A stretch of DNA of 64,000 bases, taken from assembly GCA_016125095.1 (NCBI GenBank), contig WGMK01000016.1:185127-249126 (forward strand). The letters are read 5' to 3'. Positions 51,905-60,562 of the stretch are shown piece after piece. A program made the position numbers and the translations under genes. The stretch is from Candidatus Hydrogenedens sp. (GTDB lineage Bacteria > Hydrogenedentota > Hydrogenedentia > Hydrogenedentales > JAEUWI01). Position 1 is the stretch's first letter; every line of letters begins with the position of its first letter. Below the pieces are notes generated by a model. It was not told where the DNA came from. It did no database searches and saw nothing but the letters and a program-made list of their open reading frames with translations.

Positions 51905-54900
51905 TCAATCGGTCTGCGGGCAGAAGCCGTCCTCGGCGCCATTGCCGGGGCAATGCAGCAGGCCGCCCGCATTGTAGAACTGAATCGACCGCAGCATTTC
52001 GCTGAGGGTTAATTCAAAGGCCGGCGCGAGATAATCGCTCGTGTGCGGTACGCAGCTTTCGTCGGCGCCGCTGAGGGTGTAGCCATCCTCGGTGGCGCCG
52101 CCGTTGGCCGCGCAGGCGAAGCCGGGGGCGTTGTAGAGCTGCACGACACGCAGCACTTCCGATAGGGAGAGCGTGCCGTTGCCGTTGGTATCGGCGGCAT
52201 GAATGGCGGAATCGGCCCCGCCGACGCGGCGCAATTCGCCCACGGTCAGGCCCCCTCCGCCGTTGCCGTTGAGCGCGGTGTAGAGCTGCTGGGCAATGGA
52301 GCCCGGTCCGATACCGCCGCCGTACTGCGATGCGAAGTACGAAAGCGCCTCGGCGATCGAAAGTGCGCCATCCTGGTTCTGGTCAATCGCGGAGAAATTG
52401 GCGAGCGCATCGAGCGCGGCCTGTTCTGCGGGGGGGCCGGAGCCACCTTCCCCTTCGCCCTCGGCGGGCTGTCCGGCGCCTTCGCCCTCGGCGGGTTCGC
52501 CGCCGGGCTGGCCTTCGCCCTCGGGCGCGAAGAACGGCGTCGTATCGCGCTCAATAATCGCCGGCAGCACAGCATCGACCGAGACGTCGTTCCACTTGCC
52601 GTTGCCCGCAATCTGCACGGCATTCTCGTTGCCGCCGAAGTTGTTCGGTTCGCCGCCGTTCCAGTTCTCGTAGCCGGGTGTCTCGCCGCTCGCCCACACG
52701 AAATTCCCCTCGGAGGCAATGTCGTTGTAGCCAAGGAACGCATCGCCGTATACCGACACGAAGTTGTCGACCAGCCACTGGTTCTCGGCGGCATCGTTGA
52801 CCGTGGCCAGATAGCCGCCCGCGCAGGCCGCGAGTTCGGAGGCCTCGGCATGGGTCAGTGCGGTCGTGGCCCGATAGTAGTGGCCGGTGGTCGTGTTCAT
52901 CACCCAGGCATCCTGCGGGGTGCCGCAATAGCGGATGACCAGTTCGGGCCGGTTCTGCTCGGCGACGGCTTCGCGCGAATCGAAGCGCCGCGCGCTCTTG
53001 CTGGCGGTCTCGTCGCCGCGGAGGATCCAGCCGAAATTGGTGCCCGGTTCTTCCAGCCAGCCCGCCACGTCATCGCGCAGGTTGTCATTGTTCCAGATGT
53101 AGAACCCAGTCCCCTCCACATTGGCCGCCGCGCGCGGCAGGGGTTCGTAGTCGCCGCCCGGGCTGGTCCATACGCTCGTGTTGTACGACGTATGCAGCCA
53201 CGTCGCGTCGCCCGTTTGCGAAGGCGCGCCCGCGCCGCCCGCGCCGGTGGTTGCCGTCGGGCCTTCGTTCCAGGCGCGCGTGAGGCGATGGAGCCGCATG
53301 CTGTAGGCGCCGGAGCCCACGGGCGATTTCGACACGCGCATGCGCAGGCCGGCACCGAGGATATCCGCGTCGGGCGGCAACTCGCCGGCGATGTCGAAGT
53401 AGAGGAGCGCGCGGCGGAGCGCATGGCCCGCATTGCCGCCGGTCTGGCCTGCGAAGAAGTAGGGCCCCGTGCCATTGGCGAAGGCGCCCGCAGGATCCTC
53501 GTAGAGCGTCGCATCCTTCGCGGGCTGGAGGCGCGCCTCGAAGCCGTTCTGCTGCGGCAGTTCGCCCTCGCCCTCGGGCTCGTCGAAAGAGGCGTAGTCG
53601 TTGCCGAGCCCCTGGACAATCTTGTAGACGCCCCCAAGGATGCTGACGAGATAAAGCTCTCCGACGCCGTCGTCGCTGATGGCCACGATACCCTCGAGCA
53701 ACTCGCGGTCGGGGTCGAGATCCTCCGTGTACTCGCGGGGCAGGGTCGGGCTGCCGCTGTCGTAGACGAACGAGTACACGCGGCCGTAGGTGTAGTCGGC
53801 GTAGATGTAGCGTCCGGCGAGGCCCGTGATGGCGCTACCGCGGTAGACCGTGCCGCCGGTGACGGACGATCCGAGCGCACGGGTATATTCCTCTGCCGGG
53901 AAGGTCGCAGAAGGCTCCAGCGTGTCGCAGTCCTGCTGCGTGGCCACGGCGCTGTTGCAGCGCGTGCCCTCGAAGATCGGCCAGCCGTAGTTCTCTCCGC
54001 CGGTGCTGGAAGCGGGCTGCACGTTCACTTCTTCGATTTCGTTCTGGCCCACATCGCCGAAATAGAAATCACCCGTTGCCGCGTCGAAACTGCAGCGGAA
54101 GGGATTGCGCAGGCCGTAGGCCCAGATGGTCGGCGGCACGTCAACCTGTCCGATGAAGGGATTGTCGGCGGGCACGGCGTAGTTCAGGCCCGAGTCCGTG
54201 TTGTCCACGTCGATGCGGTGGATCTTCCCGTTGAGCCGTGTCAGGTTCTGGGCGTTCTGGTTCGGGTCTTCGCAGCAGCCGCCATCGCCCAGGGGAATGT
54301 AGAGATAGCCGTCGTTCGGCGAGAACGCGATGCCGCCGCCGTTGTGGTCGCCGATCAGCTTGGGAATCACCATGAGGATCAATTCGCTGTCCGGGTCCGC
54401 CGTGGTAGCGGTCGACGGATCGCCGTTCACCGTGAACCGCGCGATGACGGTTTCGATGATCTCGTTTGACTCGCCGGTCCGCCGCAGATAGTTGAGGTAG
54501 AAGTAGCCGTTCGAGGCGAAATCGGGATGGAATGCCATGCCCAACAGTCCGAGCTCGAAATCGGAGGCGACGCGACCGGTGAGGTCGATCAAGGGCGTCT
54601 CGGCAAGCGCGCCGTCCTGCACCAGGCGGATGACGCCGTTGCGCTGAATGATGCAGACGCGGCTGCCGTCTCCAGGCGGGCCGGCCGTCTGCAGCGGCTC
54701 TTCGAGCTGCGCCACGGGCTCGAGATCGAGGTAGGTGATGTCGTCGTCGACCACGCGGTAGACCTTGCTCTGGGTCACCAGCAGCAGCTCGCCGTTGGCG
54801 TCCTCGCCGAAGGAGGTCATGCAGCAGATGTAGCCCCCGGCGTTCAGGATCTTCGTCAGGTCGATGGTCTCGATCTCGGGCTCGCCGCCGGGTGTGTAGC

Positions 54901-55909
54901 GCAGCATGCCGACCGAAGCCTGGATGAAGTCGGCGTAGAAGTAGGCGCCTTCGAACTGCGGCAGGGCGTTGCCCCGATAGCGATAGCCGCCAATGGTCGC
55001 GAGGCCCTCGGTGGTCTGCGGAAAGATATGGATGGGAAAGGTGACGTCGTTTTCGATGGGCGCGCATTCGGCGGGAATGTTGCAGGCGTTGCCTTCGAAG
55101 GCGTGCCAACCGTAGTTCTCTCCGCCCGTGCTGTCGGCAGGCTGGAAATTAATTTCCTCGAAATCCTGCTGGCCCACATCGGCAATCCAGAGATCGCCGG
55201 TGTCGCGGTCGAAGGAGAAGCGCCAGGGATTGCGCAGGCCTGAGGCCCAGATGAGATCGAGCCCCGGCGTGGCGCCGACGTAGGGATTGTCGGGCGGCGC
55301 GGTGGCAAGGCCCTCGCCGCTCACGTCCATGCGCAACAGTTTGCCGATATAGGTCTCGAGATTCTGGCTGCGGTTCTGCGGGTCGTAGGCCGAGCCGCCA
55401 TCGCCGAAGGCCGCATAGAGATACCCATCCGGCCCGAAGGTAATCATGCCGCCATTGTGGTTGGCGTAGGGCTGAGGCACCACGAGTTTTTCCTGCAGCG
55501 TGGCGAGGTTCGCCTGGGTTGCGGTAGCGGGGTCGCCGTTGACCGTGAGCCGAGCGATCACCGATTCGATCTGTGCGCTGACGGTGCGGGTGTAGGAAAC
55601 GTAGACATAGCCGTTGGTGTCGTAACCCGGATCGAAGGCGAAACCCAGCAGGCCCAGTTCCTGGCGGTCGTAGTTGCTGATGCCGTGCAGGTCGAGAAAC
55701 AGACCCGGCAGCATGCCGTCCGCCTGGGTGACGATATGGATTTCGCCGTTCTGCTCGACCACGAACAGGCGCGTGGCATCGTTGGGCGGCGAGGTGACAT
55801 ACAGGGCGGAGGAAAATGCTCCGTCGATGGCTTTCAGCGAGATGCCGGCCCAGGCCGGCCAAGGCAGCAGGGCAGCCGCGCAAACAATTAACCGAAACAA
55901 CTTTCGCAT
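51905..55909 (-). CDS. Giant secreted protein: two PQQ-type sugar dehydrogenase propellers, DNRLRE-like, C-type lectin, dockerin-like tail
   Basis: 1334 residues from the ATG at 55907-55909 (GAGGGA upstream, signal peptide 1-21). Two glucose/sorbosone dehydrogenase propellers follow in tandem (about 22-385 and 400-790), each with an NHNGG or DHNGG, FGDGG or LGDGG, GLRNPWRFSFD or GLRNPFRCSFD and GENYGWHAFEG or GENYGWPIFEG series. A DNRLRE-like beta domain (about 810-1000, ALLYFDIAGELPPDADILGA) and a C-type lectin domain (about 1005-1130, GYENWNGGEPNNFGGNENA) come next. A Pro/Glu/Gly linker leads to an EF-hand loop DQNQDGALSIAE and the terminal module (DTNGNGTLSLSEVLRVVQLYN, cysteines). Outer-surface sugar oxidation or binding is inferred; PQQ synthesis genes are not in the window. 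Confidence 0.87.
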   Translation of the reverse strand: MRKLFRLIVCAAALLPWPAWAGISLKAIDGAFSSALYVTSPPNDATRLFVVEQNGEIHIVTQADGMLPGLFLDLHGISNYDRQELGLLGFAFDPGYDTNGYVYVSYTRTVSAQIESVIARLTVNGDPATATQANLATLQEKLVVPQPYANHNGGMITFGPDGYLYAAFGDGGSAYDPQNRSQNLETYIGKLLRMDVSGEGLATAPPDNPYVGATPGLDLIWASGLRNPWRFSFDRDTGDLWIADVGQQDFEEINFQPADSTGGENYGWHAFEGNACNIPAECAPIENDVTFPIHIFPQTTEGLATIGGYRYRGNALPQFEGAYFYADFIQASVGMLRYTPGGEPEIETIDLTKILNAGGYICCMTSFGEDANGELLLVTQSKVYRVVDDDITYLDLEPVAQLEEPLQTAGPPGDGSRVCIIQRNGVIRLVQDGALAETPLIDLTGRVASDFELGLLGMAFHPDFASNGYFYLNYLRRTGESNEIIETVIARFTVNGDPSTATTADPDSELILMVIPKLIGDHNGGGIAFSPNDGYLYIPLGDGGCCEDPNQNAQNLTRLNGKIHRIDVDNTDSGLNYAVPADNPFIGQVDVPPTIWAYGLRNPFRCSFDAATGDFYFGDVGQNEIEEVNVQPASSTGGENYGWPIFEGTRCNSAVATQQDCDTLEPSATFPAEEYTRALGSSVTGGTVYRGSAITGLAGRYIYADYTYGRVYSFVYDSGSPTLPREYTEDLDPDRELLEGIVAISDDGVGELYLVSILGGVYKIVQGLGNDYASFDEPEGEGELPQQNGFEARLQPAKDATLYEDPAGAFANGTGPYFFAGQTGGNAGHALRRALLYFDIAGELPPDADILGAGLRMRVSKSPVGSGAYSMRLHRLTRAWNEGPTATTGAGGAGAPSQTGDATWLHTSYNTSVWTSPGGDYEPLPRAAANVEGTGFYIWNNDNLRDDVAGWLEEPGTNFGWILRGDETASKSARRFDSREAVAEQNRPELVIRYCGTPQDAWVMNTTTGHYYRATTALTHAEASELAACAGGYLATVNDAAENQWLVDNFVSVYGDAFLGYNDIASEGNFVWASGETPGYENWNGGEPNNFGGNENAVQIAGNGKWNDVSVDAVLPAIIERDTTPFFAPEGEGQPGGEPAEGEGAGQPAEGEGEGGSGPPAEQAALDALANFSAIDQNQDGALSIAEALSYFASQYGGGIGPGSIAQQLYTALNGNGGGGLTVGELRRVGGADSAIHAADTNGNGTLSLSEVLRVVQLYNAPGFACAANGGATEDGYTLSGADESCVPHTSDYLAPAFELTLSEMLRSIQFYNAGGLLHCPGNGAEDGFCPQTD

Positions 55910-56046
55910 GGCGGTTCCCTCGAACTTCAGCGTCGGAAGCGGCCCCCCCGCCTTGGAAAATAATACCATAAGGCGTGCTGCGCGTGTCACCGGCCCGTCT
56001 GCCGGTTCTGGCATCGCGCGGCGGATTGGGGCATACTGTAGAACTT

Positions 56047-59000
56047 ATGATTCGGGTTGGACGATATATCACCACCGCAGGCGCGGTTTCTTTGTTCTTG
56101 CTGGGAAGCGCGGCGCAGGCCGAGGGTCCGGGCTTTAACCACGAAGTGCGCCCTATCCTCTCGGATCACTGTTTCCAGTGCCACGGCCCCGACACGGCGG
56201 CGCGCAAGGCGAAACTGCGGCTGGACTTGCCGGACGATGGCGCGGATTTCCATGGCGCGATGAGCGTGCTCAAGCCGGGTTCGCCCGAGGGGAGCGAGCT
56301 GTATCAACGCATTCTCGCGCCGCACGGCGACGATCTCATGCCTCCGCCGGAAATCGGCAAGCCGCTGACGGAATCGCAGATTGCGACGCTGGCCGACTGG
56401 ATCCGTCATGGCGCGGCCTACGAACCGCACTGGGCGTATATGCCGGTTGCCCGGCCCGACCTGCCCGGCGAGGAACGCGACGCGTGGGTGCGGAACCCGA
56501 TTGATGCCTTTGTGCTCAATCAACTGCACGCGAACGGACTGGAGCCGTCGCCCGAGGCAGACCCGGTTACCCTGGCGCGCCGCGTCCACTTCGATCTGAC
56601 GGGGCTGCCGCCGGAACCGGAAACGGTGCGGGCGTTCGAGGCGGACCCGAGCGATGCGAACTACGAGGCGATGGTCGAGAAGTTGCTGGCATCGCCGCAC
56701 TACGGCGAATCGATGGCGGCGGACTGGCTGGACCAGGTGCGCTATGCGGACACCAACGGATTCCACAGCGACGAAGAGCGCAGCGTGTGGCCGTATCGCG
56801 ATTATGTAATCGACGCCTTCAACGAGAACATGCCTTTCGATCAGTTCACGCGAGAGCAGCTTGCGGGCGATCTCCTGCCGGATGCAACGCGGCGGCAGAA
56901 GGTCGCGAGCGCGTTTAACCGCATGAACCAGATAACCGCGGAGGGCGGCGCCCAGCCGGGCGAATACCTGGCCATGTACGCCGCGGACCGCGTGCGCACG
57001 GTTTCGACCGTGTGGATGGGCTCCACCATGGCCTGCGCGCAGTGCCACGATCACAAGTTCGATCCCTTCAGCACGCGCGATTTCTACAGCCTGTCGGCCT
57101 TCTTCGCGGATATCCAGGAGCAGGGCGTCTATGGCGGCGGCAGCCGTTGGGAGCCCGTGCTCGAACTGCCCACCGACGAGCAGACCGGACAATTGGCCGC
57201 GCTGGACCGCAAGGTCGCACTGCTGCAAGAGAAGCTAACCAACCCGACGCCGCGCGTGAAGCGCGAGATGGAGCGTTGGATTGCCGATGAACGCGAAACG
57301 ATGGCGTCGTACGGCGACCGTTGGGAATTTGTCGCGCCGGCCTCGGTGGTCTCGGCGGGTGGCACGGATTTCACGACGCTCGAGGACGGCTCGGTGCTGG
57401 CCAGCGGCGCAAACCCCGAGCACGATACCTACACGCTGCGACTCAATCCCGAATCGCGCGATCTGGCCGGCTTCATGCTGGAAGCACTGCCGCACGAAAC
57501 GATGCCACGCGGGCTTTCGCGCGACAACGGCAACTTCGTGCTGACCGAAATCGAGGCGGCCCGCATCGGCGCGGATGGCAGTCGCGTGCCCGTGCTTCTG
57601 ACGAACCCGTCTTCCACCTACGACCAGAAAGATTTTGAAGTGACCCGGACGCTGGATGGCAATCCGACGACGGGCTGGGCGGTATCGGGACACGAACGCA
57701 ACCACCGGCCCGAGGCCGCGGTATTCGAATTCTCGGAGCGGCAAAAGCTGGCCGAGGGCGAAATGCTGGAGGTGGTGCTGCACTTCGACCATGGCGCCCT
57801 GCGCCACGTGATCGGCCGGATGCGGATGGCGGTGACCGAGCGCAAGCGCCCGACGGCGCGCATGCCGCACAACTTCGAACCTGCGGCATACCATGCATTG
57901 CTGCACCCGGAACTGCCGGTGCATCCGTCGGTGCAGAAGCTGTTCGAAGAGCGATTCCTCGCGCAGTGGACCGAGTATGACGACGAGCGCGAGGCGCTGG
58001 CGGCGGCAGAGCAGGAGCGCAAGGATATCCGCGCTTCGATTCCCTATGTGCTGGCCACCGTGGCTGTGGAGCCGCGTACCATCCGGGTGCTGCCGCGCGG
58101 CAATTGGATGGACGAATCCGGCGATATTGTGGAACCGGCAGTGCCGGAATCGCTACCCCCGATGCAGGTGGAAGGCCGCCGTGCCACGCGACTGGATTTG
58201 GCCGATTGGCTGATGTCGGACGAGAACCCGCTGCCGGCGCGCGTGTTTGCCAACCGCATGTGGAAGCGCTATTTCGGCCGCGGCCTGTCGCGCGTGCTGA
58301 ACGATCTCGGCTCGCAGGGCGAATGGCCGACGCATCCGCAATTGCTCGATTGGCTCGCTTCGGAATTTCGCGACAGCGGCTGGGACGTGAAGCAACTGGT
58401 GCGGCTTATCGTTACTTCGTCGGCCTATCGGCAGACTTCTCAGGCCACGCCGGCGCTGCGCGAGCGCGACCCCGGCAACATGCTGGTAGCTCGGCAGGGC
58501 AGCTTCCGGCTGCCGGCCGAGTCCGTGCGCGATAATGCGCTCGCCATCAGCGGGCTGCTCACCGAGACCGTGGGCGGTCCGAGCGTGTATCCCTATCAGC
58601 CCGACGGCTACTATGCGAACTGCAACACCTTCGGGCGTCCGCTGAACTACGTGAGTTCGCCCGGCGAGAACCAGTACCGCCGCGGTATGTACACCTTCTG
58701 GAAGCGGTCGTTCCTGCACCCCAGCCTGCTGGCCTTCGACGCGCCCTCGCGCGAGGAATGCACCGCCGACCGCGTGGTGTCGAACACACCGCTCCAGGCG
58801 CTCGTGCTGCTGAACGACCCGACCTATGTGGAGGCGGCGCGCGTGTTCGCCCAGCACCTGCTGCAGGATGACGGCACCGACGACGCCCGTATTCAGCAGG
58901 CCTTTGAACAGGCTTTGTCGCGGCCTGCCGCGCCCGAGGAGGAACAGATCCTGCTGGCCCTGCTCGACCAGCACCGCGAGGAATACGCTGCCGCCCCGGA

Positions 59001-59130
59001 AGCCGCCGCCGAGATTGACGCCACGGGGCAGGCGCCCGTGAATACGGACGAGAACCCCGCAGAGTTGGCCGCTTGGACCTCCGTGACGCGCGCCATCCTC
59101 AACCTGCACGAAACCATCACCCGGTACTAG
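56047..59130 (+). CDS. Secreted PSCyt1/DUF1549/DUF1553 cytochrome-domain protein
   Basis: 1027 residues. Signal peptide at 1-25. A planctomycete-type cytochrome domain has CFQCH at residues 42-46 (HCFQCHGPDTAARKAKLRLD). The DUF1549 part (PSCyt2) runs to about 360 with RRVHFDLTGLPPEPETV, EQLAGDLLP and a second CXXCH-like MACAQCHDHKFDP. After a middle beta region of carbohydrate-binding type, DUF1553 (PSD1) fills about 710-1000: DLADWLMSDENPLPARVFANR, WDVKQLVRLIVTSSAYRQ. The pair with a DUF1501 gene 3 bp downstream is standard in Planctomycetes and relatives and is thought to act in periplasmic polysaccharide use. The start at 56047 was chosen for the signal peptide. Confidence 0.92.
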   Translation: MIRVGRYITTAGAVSLFLLGSAAQAEGPGFNHEVRPILSDHCFQCHGPDTAARKAKLRLDLPDDGADFHGAMSVLKPGSPEGSELYQRILAPHGDDLMPPPEIGKPLTESQIATLADWIRHGAAYEPHWAYMPVARPDLPGEERDAWVRNPIDAFVLNQLHANGLEPSPEADPVTLARRVHFDLTGLPPEPETVRAFEADPSDANYEAMVEKLLASPHYGESMAADWLDQVRYADTNGFHSDEERSVWPYRDYVIDAFNENMPFDQFTREQLAGDLLPDATRRQKVASAFNRMNQITAEGGAQPGEYLAMYAADRVRTVSTVWMGSTMACAQCHDHKFDPFSTRDFYSLSAFFADIQEQGVYGGGSRWEPVLELPTDEQTGQLAALDRKVALLQEKLTNPTPRVKREMERWIADERETMASYGDRWEFVAPASVVSAGGTDFTTLEDGSVLASGANPEHDTYTLRLNPESRDLAGFMLEALPHETMPRGLSRDNGNFVLTEIEAARIGADGSRVPVLLTNPSSTYDQKDFEVTRTLDGNPTTGWAVSGHERNHRPEAAVFEFSERQKLAEGEMLEVVLHFDHGALRHVIGRMRMAVTERKRPTARMPHNFEPAAYHALLHPELPVHPSVQKLFEERFLAQWTEYDDEREALAAAEQERKDIRASIPYVLATVAVEPRTIRVLPRGNWMDESGDIVEPAVPESLPPMQVEGRRATRLDLADWLMSDENPLPARVFANRMWKRYFGRGLSRVLNDLGSQGEWPTHPQLLDWLASEFRDSGWDVKQLVRLIVTSSAYRQTSQATPALRERDPGNMLVARQGSFRLPAESVRDNALAISGLLTETVGGPSVYPYQPDGYYANCNTFGRPLNYVSSPGENQYRRGMYTFWKRSFLHPSLLAFDAPSREECTADRVVSNTPLQALVLLNDPTYVEAARVFAQHLLQDDGTDDARIQQAFEQALSRPAAPEEEQILLALLDQHREEYAAAPEAAAEIDATGQAPVNTDENPAELAAWTSVTRAILNLHETITRY

Positions 59131-59133
59131 GCC

Positions 59134-60561
59134 ATGCAAGATGACTTCCGCACCGAACTGAACCGACGCGACTTCCTGGGGCAGGCGTCTCAGGGGCTGG
59201 GCGCGCTGGCGCTCGCTTCGCTGCTGCGCGGCGGTCCCGAGGCCCTCGCGGCGGTGCCCGAAGACGGGCCGTGGCGCGGCGTAATTCCGAAGCTGCATTT
59301 CGCGCCGAAGGCCAAGCGCGTCATTTTCCTCTGCATGGCCGGCGGTCCGTCGCACCTCGAGACGCTTGACTACAAGCCGGAACTGGAGCGGCTCGACGGC
59401 CAGCCCATGCCGGAATCCTTCACCAAGGGCCAGCCCATCGCCCAGCTGCAGGGCCAGCAATTGCGCGTGCTGCGTCCGCAGGCAAGCTTTAAACGATGGG
59501 GCAACTCGGGCCAAGTCATCAGCGAAGTGCTGCCACACATCGGTGGCATCGCCGACGACATCTGCATTGTGCGGTCGATGCTGACCGAGCAGATTAACCA
59601 CGACCCCGCGCACACGTTTATGAATACCGGCACGGCCATTCCCGGGCGCCCGAGCATGGGCTCGTGGCTGCTCTACGGCCTCGGCAGCGAAACGCAGAAC
59701 CTGCCCGGCTTCGTGGTGCTGACTTCGGTGGGCGGCGGCCAGGCCCAGCCTATCGCGGCGCGGCAATGGCACAGCGGCTTCCTGCCCTCGCGCTTTCAGG
59801 GCGTGCAGTTCCACGCGCAAGGCGACCCGGTGCTCTACGTCAGCCGCCCCGACGGCGTCTCGCACGAGCAGCAGGGCGATATCGTGAGCGCCGTGAACGC
59901 ACTGAACGGCGTACGCAGCGAAGTGCTCGACGATCCCGAAATCGCGACGCGCATCAGCCAATACGAGATGGCTTTCCGCATGCAGACCAGCGTGCCGGAA
60001 TTGGTCGATTTCTCCGACGAGCCCGACAGCATCCGCACGCTTTACGGCACGCAGGGGGCGGACGGCACCTTCGCCTCGAACTGCCTGCTGGCCCGGCGCC
60101 TGGCCGAGCGCGGCGTGCGGTTCATCCAGCTTTACCATCGCGGATGGGACCACCACGGCGGTATCAAGGACGGCATCAAGATTACGGCGGGGCTGGTCGA
60201 TCAGGCCTCCGCCGCGCTGGTGACCGACCTCAAGCAGCGCGGCATGCTCGACGAGACGCTCGTGGTGTGGGGCGGCGAATTCGGCCGCACCCCCATGGCG
60301 CAGGGCGACGGACGCGATCACCACATCAAGGGCTTTTCCATGTGGATGGCCGGCGGCGGCATCAAGCCCGGCATCAGCTACGGCAATACCGACGAACTCG
60401 GCTACAACGCGGTCGAGAACATCGTGCATGTGCACGACTTCCACGCCACGATGCTCCACCTCCTCGGCATCGACCACAAGAAACTCACCTACCGCTTCCA
60501 GGGCCGCGACTTCCGCCTCACGGACGTCCACGGCAACCTCGTGCCGGACATCCTCGCTTAG
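59134..60561 (+). CDS. DUF1501 (sulfatase/alkaline-phosphatase-fold) Tat-exported protein
   Basis: 475 residues. Tat signal: twin arginine in NRRDFLGQASQGLGALALAS. The alkaline-phosphatase-like core shows FLCMAGGPSHLETLDYKPEL, FKRWGNSGQVISEVLPHIG, MNTGTAIPGRPSMGSWLLYG, VVWGGEFGRTPMAQGDGRDH and a C-terminal YRFQGRDFRLTDVHG. It starts 3 bp after the DUF1553 gene, with which it forms the usual two-gene unit. Hydrolase activity is presumed from fold; no substrate is established for the family. The stop is one base from the convergent glycosyltransferase stop. Confidence 0.93.
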   Translation: MQDDFRTELNRRDFLGQASQGLGALALASLLRGGPEALAAVPEDGPWRGVIPKLHFAPKAKRVIFLCMAGGPSHLETLDYKPELERLDGQPMPESFTKGQPIAQLQGQQLRVLRPQASFKRWGNSGQVISEVLPHIGGIADDICIVRSMLTEQINHDPAHTFMNTGTAIPGRPSMGSWLLYGLGSETQNLPGFVVLTSVGGGQAQPIAARQWHSGFLPSRFQGVQFHAQGDPVLYVSRPDGVSHEQQGDIVSAVNALNGVRSEVLDDPEIATRISQYEMAFRMQTSVPELVDFSDEPDSIRTLYGTQGADGTFASNCLLARRLAERGVRFIQLYHRGWDHHGGIKDGIKITAGLVDQASAALVTDLKQRGMLDETLVVWGGEFGRTPMAQGDGRDHHIKGFSMWMAGGGIKPGISYGNTDELGYNAVENIVHVHDFHATMLHLLGIDHKKLTYRFQGRDFRLTDVHGNLVPDILA

Positions 60562-60562
60562 T

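Noticed and set aside
52199..54469. 756-codon frame antisense to the PQQ-type protein
   Set aside because: Mirrors a strongly supported gene; residue composition is that of a GC-rich reverse frame.
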